Assembly (NCBI GenBank): GCA_027943335.1
Contig: BSBK01001302.1
Coordinates: forward strand, 2,429,501 to 2,493,500
DNA length: 64,000 nucleotides
Source of the DNA: Chamaecyparis obtusa
Lineage: Eukaryota > Streptophyta > Pinopsida > Cupressales > Cupressaceae
Reading direction: 5' to 3'
This document shows positions 57,810 to 64,000 of the stretch, one piece after another; within the stretch, counting starts at the first letter, position 1; each line of letters starts with the position of its first letter. Under the pieces are notes generated by a model. It had not been told where the DNA came from and made no database searches. It saw nothing but the letters and a program-made list of their open reading frames with translations. The position numbers were made by a program, and so were the translations under genes.

Positions 57810-59131
57810 TTGATTACTTAAGAGTAGGTTGGGGCATGACCCCTAGCATACTTCTCAAATACTTAAATTTATCCTTAGGTGGAGGTTTTGTGAAAATGTC
57901 TTCTATTTACTCCTTTGTATTCACATACTCTAACTTTACTTCTTTCTATGTTACTTTATCTCTCAAGAAGTGATACTTTATTGCTATGTGCTTTGTTTGT
58001 GAATAAATAATAGGGTTCTTTGACATATTTACCATTATAGTGTTGTCACAATGGATAGTAACTGAATCTTTAAGACATACTCCAATGTCCTTCAACATCT
58101 ACTTCATCCATATGATATGTGTGCAATTGATTGTTTCTGCCACATATTCGAATTCTATTATAGAGTAAGCAATATAGTCTTGCTTCTTGCTGATCCAAGA
58201 AACCAATCTTCTGCAAAGAAAGAATGCTCCTCCACTAGTACTTTTCTATCATCTACATTTCCTTCCCAATTAGTATCAATAAATGCATGAAGTCTAAATT
58301 CTTATGATCTATCATACCACAGACCAAACTTGATTGTGCCCTTTAGATATCTAAATATCCTTTTTACTACCATAAGATGAGATTCTTTAGGATCTGCTTG
58401 GAATCTTGCAACAATTCCAATAGCATTAGCAATATCAGGTCTAGTATGTGTTAAGTATTAAAGACCTCCAATCATTGATCTATACCTTGTCTGAGGTACA
58501 TTCCTTGCTTCATCTTCCAAGGATAACTTATTCCCAGTTACCATAGGTGTTTGAACTAGTTTACTATCATCCATGCCAAACTTTTTCAACAATTCTTTAA
58601 GATATTTTCTTTGAGATATGAATATCTCTTCTTTACTCTGACTTATCTACAATCCAGGGGAGAATTTCATCTCCCCAATCATAGACATTTCAAATCCACT
58701 TTTCATCTCATCTACAAACTTGTTACTCATTTCAACATTTCCTCCAAAGATAATATCATCAACAAAAACCTCAACAATCAAGCTACTTATTCAGTGATTC
58801 TTAGGTATAGATTATTGACAGCTTTGCCTTTCTTGAATCCCAACTAAATCAAATACTTATCCAATCTTTCATACCAAGATCTAGGTGTGTGTTTTAATCC
58901 ATGTAGTGCCTTCTTCAATCTGCAAACTAGATCTTCATTCCCTGATAAAGGAAATCCATCAAGTTTCTCAATATATACTTCCTCTTCCAAGTCTCCATTA
59001 AGAAAAGTTGATTTCACATCCATCTAATATACTTTGAAATCCTTATGAGGGTCATAAGCTAGGAACAATCTGACTGCCTCAATTCTAGCAACAAGAGGGA
59101 AGTTTTCTTCAAAATCAATTCCTTCTTGTTG
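57810..59131 (-). pseudogene. Copia RT (C-terminal part) and RNase H
   Basis: The minus strand, downstream of the inserted element, reads QEGIDFEENFPLVARIEAV, then MDVKSTFLNGDLEEEVYIEK, GFPLSGNEDLVCRLKKALHG and LKHTPRSWYERLD. Next is VEVFVDDIIFGGNVEMSN (the catalytic VDD box at about 58745-58770), and MIGGL*YLTHTRPDIANAIG with KRIFRYLKGTIKFGL. RNase H begins LHAFIDTNWEGNVDDRK and soon loses frame. The first catalytic Asp (MDVKSTF) and the VDD are kept. Confidence 0.92.
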
Positions 59132-59874
59132 GGTATATGCACAAATATGGGGGACCAAAAAGATGCCACTTTTCTTTTTGGTCCCAAATCACGCATAGTG
59201 CATACACACTAAATGGCATACACACTATAGCACGCACATGCTATGGCTTGGGTTGCCCAAGCCTTAGGCTTGGGCAATCCAAAACAAAGTGTGTGTGCCA
59301 AATAGGGTGCATGTGAAATAGTGTGTGCATGAAATAGAGTGCACGTGCTTTGTAAAACCCCAAAATTTCCACCCCCCGTGCGCCCTATGCAAAGCCACAA
59401 AAGTGTAATCCATATTCTTACATAGCGCATTTGCACTATGAAAAACTACAAAGAGAGAGAGATAAGAGATAGAGAGGGGGTGATAAGTGGGGGAGGGAGA
59501 GAGAGAGAGAGAGAGGGGGGGGGGGGTAATTTATACAAATATAACATTTAAGTTTAAGTTTGATTTATTTAATTTCTTATACTTTAAGTTATATTTGTAT
59601 AAATTATAAAATATAATACTTCTAGGATATTTGGGATAGGTTCCAACTTCATAGGAGTTAAGATGAAGATTCTAAATTCAAAAAATTTCAAACTTAGCCA
59701 AATTTCAAGATTCAGCTAGCCTTCAGCAGGGTTACCTCCCACAATCCATCATGGATTTCTAAGGTCAAACTGAAGATGGCAAAAGGATTCCCAAAGGGTT
59801 TTAACTCACTTTATCACAAATCACTTGGTTTCGACCCCATCTCTACGATAGACTTAGCTTAGCTCTCACCCAAA

Positions 59875-59936
<62 letters not shown>

Positions 59937-60948
59937 CTATATAAATCTATCTTACATATTAGGGTGTGTGCACTATTTAAATCTGACTTTCATAGCATGT
60001 GCGTACTATAAAAGTCAAATTTAAATAGTGTGCACGCCCTATAGGGTGTGCACGCTTTGTAAAGCATTTTAATTTACCAATCCTAAGGCTTGGATTTTCC
60101 TTGGAGATCCAACCCAAAGGCTTGGACGATTGAAATAGGCTTGAGACGTGTTTTCCAGTAGACATACAAAAAAATGACATCTTTTTTGTGTGCTCCTCGT
60201 CAGGTTTACTCATGGATCAAGAACGTAAAAATCAGATGATGTGATAATGCAGATCTCTCTATTAGCTATCTAAGCATATAATTTATTTTGAATTCTGATT
60301 ATGTTAAGTTTTTCAACTCTAATTTCTTTTTTGTGTCTGTCCATTTTTTGTAAAAAACCAACATGTAGTATTTTGGGCATAGATTTTTGCTCGTTCATTG
60401 AATTTTGCAACAAGTTACATTTTTAGAAACTAGACTCCATTCTACACACTTTAAAAAAAAAAGAAAATTTAATTTTTGATTAGTTTTAAATGATTTCTAG
60501 GGGGAGCACATAGAAATTTCATGTTTTCAGGATGTGTGCACTCCGTAAATTTATCAAAAATTATACATTCATAAAAAAATTACCAAAAAAATATGGGATA
60601 AACTATGTGGTGTTAGCTAACTTCTCACTAGAGCGATTAAAAAAATTCAAAAAAAAAGTTAACATTTTATGGGGAGCACACCAAACGCTATGTTATGTTT
60701 TTGGACAAAAAATAGGACAACTTTTTCTGCTCCCCCTTTTTGAGGGCCTTAATCTGCACCATTTTCAAAATAAGTTAGTAGTTTAGGAACTAGATTCAAA
60801 GTATTACAACTCTTGTTTTTGTCACATCTTGAAATTTTGAGTCTAACTATCTTCAATTTCTTGTTGAAGTTTAGAGTTTGCTGATTTTAGGAAAAAAGTG
60901 GCATCTTATACCCCCTTTTTGGTCCCCCATCTTTGTGCACTTACCCTA
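59132..60948. mobile_element. Non-autonomous terminal-inverted-repeat element inside Copia RT
   Basis: The ends are inverted: left ggtatatgcacaaatatggg (59132) and right ...ccccatctttgtgcacttac (to 60948), matching over about 45 bp with a small indel. The flanking coding sequence resumes exactly (KGYSQ | QEGIDF), and TTG appears at both borders (59129-59131, 60949-60951), fitting a 3-bp duplication. No transposase. The inside has (AG)n/(G)n at 59448-59526, (CT)n at 59877-59932, a hairpin at about 59247-59283 (ttgggttgcccaagcc / ggcttgggcaatccaa), and repeats of gtgcacgctttgtaaa. Confidence 0.88.
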
Positions 60949-61430
60949 TTGTGAATATCCTTTACATATTAATATTTCTTTGTTTCTAACAACTTTTCCT
61001 TCTTCATTCATTTTGTTTCTATACACCCACTTGGTGCCAATTAATTTTTTGTCTTTATGCCTTGGAACCAATTCCCACATGTTGTTTTTCTGAATCTTCT
61101 CCAGTTCTTCCTTCATGTCTTTGATCCATGACTCATCTCTGCATGCCTCATGTGTGGACTATAGTTCTACTTGAGAAATCAAGCAGATGGCATTTTTATA
61201 TTATGACCTCTCTTCTCTATTTTTCAATCTTGTTCTAGTTCCTTTGTTATTGTCACCAATGATCTGGTCCTTATGATGATTTATTAGAACATATTTGGAT
61301 GTGGTGTGTTCCCTCAACTCCATGCTTATGCCATTGTCAATTTCCAAAACATTATGTGATGCTTCATTCCTTTCATTCTCACTTTTTGTTGTCTTCATAT
61401 TGTTTTGACTTGTACTCATATTTTCAAAAG
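60949..61430 (-). pseudogene. Copia RT, N-terminal part
   Basis: The minus strand reads DESWIKDMKEELEKIQKNNM, then WELVPRHKDKKLIGTKWVYR and NKMNEEGKVVRNKEILICKG ending YSQ at the insertion. This is the standard start of Copia RT (xxGxKWVFKxKxxxxGxxxRxKARLVxKGYxQ). Upstream is the hydrophilic linker after integrase (61201-61419). One TAA and one TAG interrupt it. Confidence 0.92.
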
Positions 61431-61439
61431 AAATCTCAT

Positions 61440-62345
61440 AGGGGTTAGGACCACATTATTTTTCTCTAACCTAAAAATTTTCATCTAATCTTACATTAGC
61501 ACTTTCAATCAAATTCCTAGTTCTCATATTGTAACATCTATCAGCTTTACTTATAGTAGAGTATCCAAGGAATAATCATTCATCACTTCTAGCATCAAAT
61601 TTTCATATACGTTCTTCTCTCTTGATGTAACATTTACTTCCAAAGATTTTGAAATAACTAACAGTAGGTGTCTTACCATATCATAGCTTAAATGGTGTCT
61701 TACATGAGCCTTCTCTAATTTGTACTCTATTTATTGTATATACAGTTGTATTGACTGCTTCTCTCTAATGCATATGTGGGACCTTTGTTTCTATCAACAT
61801 CATTCTTGTAGCATCAAGAATTGTTCTATTTCTTCTTTCAGCAACTCCATTTTGATGTGGTCTCATAGGTGCAGAAGTTTGTCTTAAAATACCATGTTCT
61901 TCACAAAAGGAATTGAATTCATGTGAAGTGTTCAATTCTCCACCTTTGTCTAATCTTAAACATTTTATCTTTAACCCTATCTCATTCTCAACTTTTTCCT
62001 TATAGAACTTGAAATTTTTAAATGCTTCAAATTTTTCTCTAAGAAATCCTACCCACATCATTTTAAAGTAGTCATCAGTGAATATAATAAAGTACCTATC
62101 TTTGAAGTATAACCTGGTCTGAGTAGGTTCACAAATATCTATATGAATCAGTTCCAACTTTCCATTTGTTGAGTATCCTTACTAGTAAAACTATTTCTTA
62201 TTTGCTTTCCCAAGACACACTCCCTGCAAGTGGTGTTATTTGGTTTCACAATTTTAGGTAGATCTCTGATAGCATTATTGTTATATGCTTTAACCATGTT
62301 GTCAAAGTTTATACAACAAAACCTTCTATTCCATAACCAATTATC
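61440..62345 (-). pseudogene. Copia integrase
   Basis: The minus strand has the pre-integrase zinc motif region (62170-62345, CRECVLGKANKK). The core, open over 61765-62157, reads ELIHIDICEPTQTRLYFKDR, FIIFTDDYFKMMWVGFLREK, IKCLRLDKGGELNTSHEFNS and HQNGVAERRNRTILDATRMM. The D-D-E residues are all present (HIDI/FTDD, RLDKGGE, VAERRN). It continues VQIREGSCKTPFKLWYGKTP and LFLGYSTISKADRCYN, the usual Copia C-terminal blocks. Confidence 0.95.
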
Positions 62346-62792
62346 ATCATTTTTTGCAACAAATCAACTAACCTCAATAGAGTTTAGCTGAAATATGTTA
62401 CCTTTGGTCTTAGTACCAGATGCAATTAGTTCTCCATTAGCTCCTCTAATAGACCAATGGTCATCCTCAAATTTTAAATGATAGCCCTTGTCCACAAGCT
62501 GTCCAAAACTCAATAGATTATGTTTTAAGCCATCCACAAATAGTACATCATCAGTGTTAGTCTTTCCATCTAAATTAATTGATACTTTACCAACAATCAT
62601 TCTAGGAGTATTGTCACCAAATCTTACAACACCACCAGTAAACTTCTTTAGTTGAATGAATCTATCTTTATCACTAGTCATATGATGTGAACATCCACTA
62701 TCTATTATCCAATCAGTTTTCTTATCAACATTAGAAACTAAGGCCTTCTCTTCATAGATAGGATCCTCTTCTTTGATAGTAAAAAGACCCAA
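62346..62792 (-). pseudogene. Copia aspartic protease
   Basis: Open over 62364-62792. Reads DWIIDSGCSHHMTSDKDRFI (the D-S-G active site), then GGVVRFGDNTPRMIVGKVSI, DDVLFVDGLKHNLLSFGQLV and ASGTKTKGNIFQLN. This is the classic Copia protease plus the start of the pre-integrase region. The active-site triad is intact and the frame has no internal stop. Confidence 0.95.
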
Positions 62793-63420
62793 TACATCAT
62801 TGAATTCATCATCTAAATCTTTACATCCATCACTAGAATAGTAGCATTCCTTATCATTCTTGTATTTTCCATATTTAGGCCTATGCTTAGGTACTCTAGT
62901 TGAAATTTTAGATGCAAAATGACCAACCTTATTGCAATTAAATTATTTTAAAGGTAATTTCCCTTCAAACTTAGCTGTGACTTTTGTTTCTCTTCTAGCG
63001 ATCAGGGCCATGATCTTCTCATCCACTCGATTGTCTAGTCTTTGAATCTCTTCCCATTCTTCAATATATTCTCCAAGATATTCTTTGTGCTTGCTTACTC
63101 TTCTAGATCCAGCTTCAACAAATCTAGTTCTATGTGTAGTTTCTTTAAATGTTGTCTCCACCTTAGGTAGTTTATCCTTTAGCTTTGCGATCTCAAAGGT
63201 AGTTATTCTAGCCACTAACATTTCTCTGGTGAAGTCTTTCTATTGTGGTATGGTCTCCTCCAAAGCAAGAACTTTGGTTTTTTAGGAAGGAGTCACAGAT
63301 CTGAGAATTTTAGCTATGATTTCATCTTTTGTATAAGTGCCTCCATTATTTCTAATTCCAATCACACATTTAGATGATTCTTCATCTTCTCCTTTCATGT
63401 GTCAAAATTTTGTGCATCAA
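62793..63420 (-). pseudogene. Copia gag (C-terminal half)
   Basis: The minus strand, from right to left, reads KDEIIAKILRSVTPS*KTKV, then LALEETIP, MLVARITTFEIAKLKDKLPK and EYIEEWEEIQRLDNRVDEKI. It then reads FNCNKVGHFASKIS, a zinc knuckle with outer Cys residues lost. The start of gag between the PBS (63499) and about 63420 is shortened compared with normal Copia, so a deletion of the gag N-terminal part is likely. Confidence 0.85.
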
Positions 63421-63498
63421 ACTTAGAACTCTCTTTTATGAATAAGGCCATCCAGATCTTTACCTCAAGTTGTTAGGCTTCCTGAGTGAGGGCTAGGA

Positions 63499-63510
63499 GC
63501 TCTGATACCA
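63499..63510 (-). other. Copia primer binding site
   Basis: Minus strand TGGTATCAGAGC, an exact match to the site pairing with plant initiator Met-tRNA, used by most plant Copia elements. Confidence 0.93.
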
Positions 63511-63511
63511 T

Positions 63512-64000
63512 TTTTTAATCAATTCAGAGGGGGTGTGAATCATTTGATTCCAATAGAGAATATTTAAACTTTAACTTCAAACTTATTTCTTATAACAAAA
63601 GACTAAACTGAAAAAGTGAACACACATATACATGAACACCAGTATTTGTTCTCGAGGAAAACCCTCTTAAGGGAAAAACTGAAGTGCGGATGGTACCCAC
63701 AAATATTTTCACTATAGGTATAATAACCCTATTAATAGTTATGACCCTATTAGAAGCCAAGTATTACAATAGGCAAGTCCTGGTTAAAGAAAAGACACTA
63801 TTAGGATTCTTTACAATGTGATCCCAATTAAGGAATCAACCCTATTAGGAGTCCAGCCCTATTAAAGGAAATCAAACCCTATTAGGGGTGTATAATAAAT
63901 CAACTTGATTAAGATATTTGAGATTTAAATCCACACTCAGGTTCTCCAAGCCTTTCAACTTCAAGTCTGAGATCATCCTATTCTAAAACTACTTCCAGTC
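63512..64000 (-). repeat. 5' LTR of the Copia element (partial)
   Basis: Matches the start of the 3' LTR (56180 onward) and runs off the window. Divergence from the 3' LTR is clearly larger than between the two gypsy LTRs. Confidence 0.88.

Larger units (their letters stand above)
56180..64000 (-). mobile_element. Copia retrotransposon, 5' LTR cut by the window edge
   Basis: 3' LTR 56180-57484, PPT, pol and gag on the minus strand, PBS 63499-63510, then 5' LTR from 63512 to the edge. The element body is interrupted by a 1.8 kb terminal-inverted-repeat element. Protein order is gag, protease, integrase, RT, RNase H, which defines Copia. Confidence 0.94.

Noticed and set aside
59448..59932. 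(AG)n and (CT)n as a separate regulatory microsatellite
   Set aside because: They are internal parts of the 59132-60948 element, arranged as inverted copies.

Overview
The window is nuclear DNA from a plant with a transposon-dense genome. PLS-type PPR repeats, plant CDC48 and NOG1 fragments, plant L1-type LINEs with a C-terminal RNase H, Copia elements primed by TGGTATCAGAGC and a Tat-type Ty3/gypsy element all point to a seed plant. The heavy decay of the elements suggests a large genome such as a conifer, but that is inference. I see no intact host gene. Almost every coding stretch is a decayed mobile element or a captured or duplicated gene fragment.

Layout. 0.27-1.5 kb: CDC48 (AAA ATPase) fragment with introns kept, followed about 40 bp later by the N-terminal part of the nucleolar GTPase NOG1. 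3.1-4.9 kb: three consecutive inverted repeats ending in a NOG1 C-terminal fragment on the other strand. 5.7-6.0 kb: GRF zinc-finger fragment. 6.7-7.0 kb: chromodomain end of a chromovirus integrase. 9.5-10.2 kb: PPR fragment. 11.2-12.5 kb: gag-like pseudogene on the minus strand with a duplicated module. 14.3-18.3 kb: decayed LINE on the plus strand. 19.4-22.4 kb: very AT-rich nest of non-autonomous terminal-inverted-repeat and foldback elements. 23.0-23.4 kb: 3' tail of a LINE. 23.9-24.5 and 25.2-27.7 kb: two unrecognised coding pseudogenes. 28.4-31.6 kb: a younger, 5'-truncated LINE in one reading frame.

31,758-49,454: a complete 17.7 kb Ty3/gypsy element on the minus strand, with LTRs of about 1.2 kb, a 5-bp target duplication (GTTAG), PBS, PPT and a single gag-pro-pol reading frame. 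Two RNase H domains place it with the Tat group. It also has a G-patch after the protease, a long acidic spacer before the RT, and on the opposite strand a 631-codon reading frame with a plant mobile domain (PMD). The PMD frame has its own candidate TATA box upstream. Short CGTACGA-centred motifs cluster in both non-coding arms.

50.1-51.9 kb: unrecognised pseudogene. 52.4-56.2 kb: Copia-like remains in which one LTR has a PBS on one side and a PPT on the other. 56,180 to the window end: a Copia element (minus strand, 5' LTR cut by the window edge) whose RT is split by a 1.8 kb terminal-inverted-repeat element.

The order of events can be read from the nesting: AT-rich DNA element, then gypsy inserted into it; older Copia gag, then younger Copia beside or inside it, then the 1.8 kb DNA element inside the younger Copia. 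In-frame stops are strongly biased to TAG in parts of the window, as expected from C-to-T decay at methylated CAG and CCA sites.
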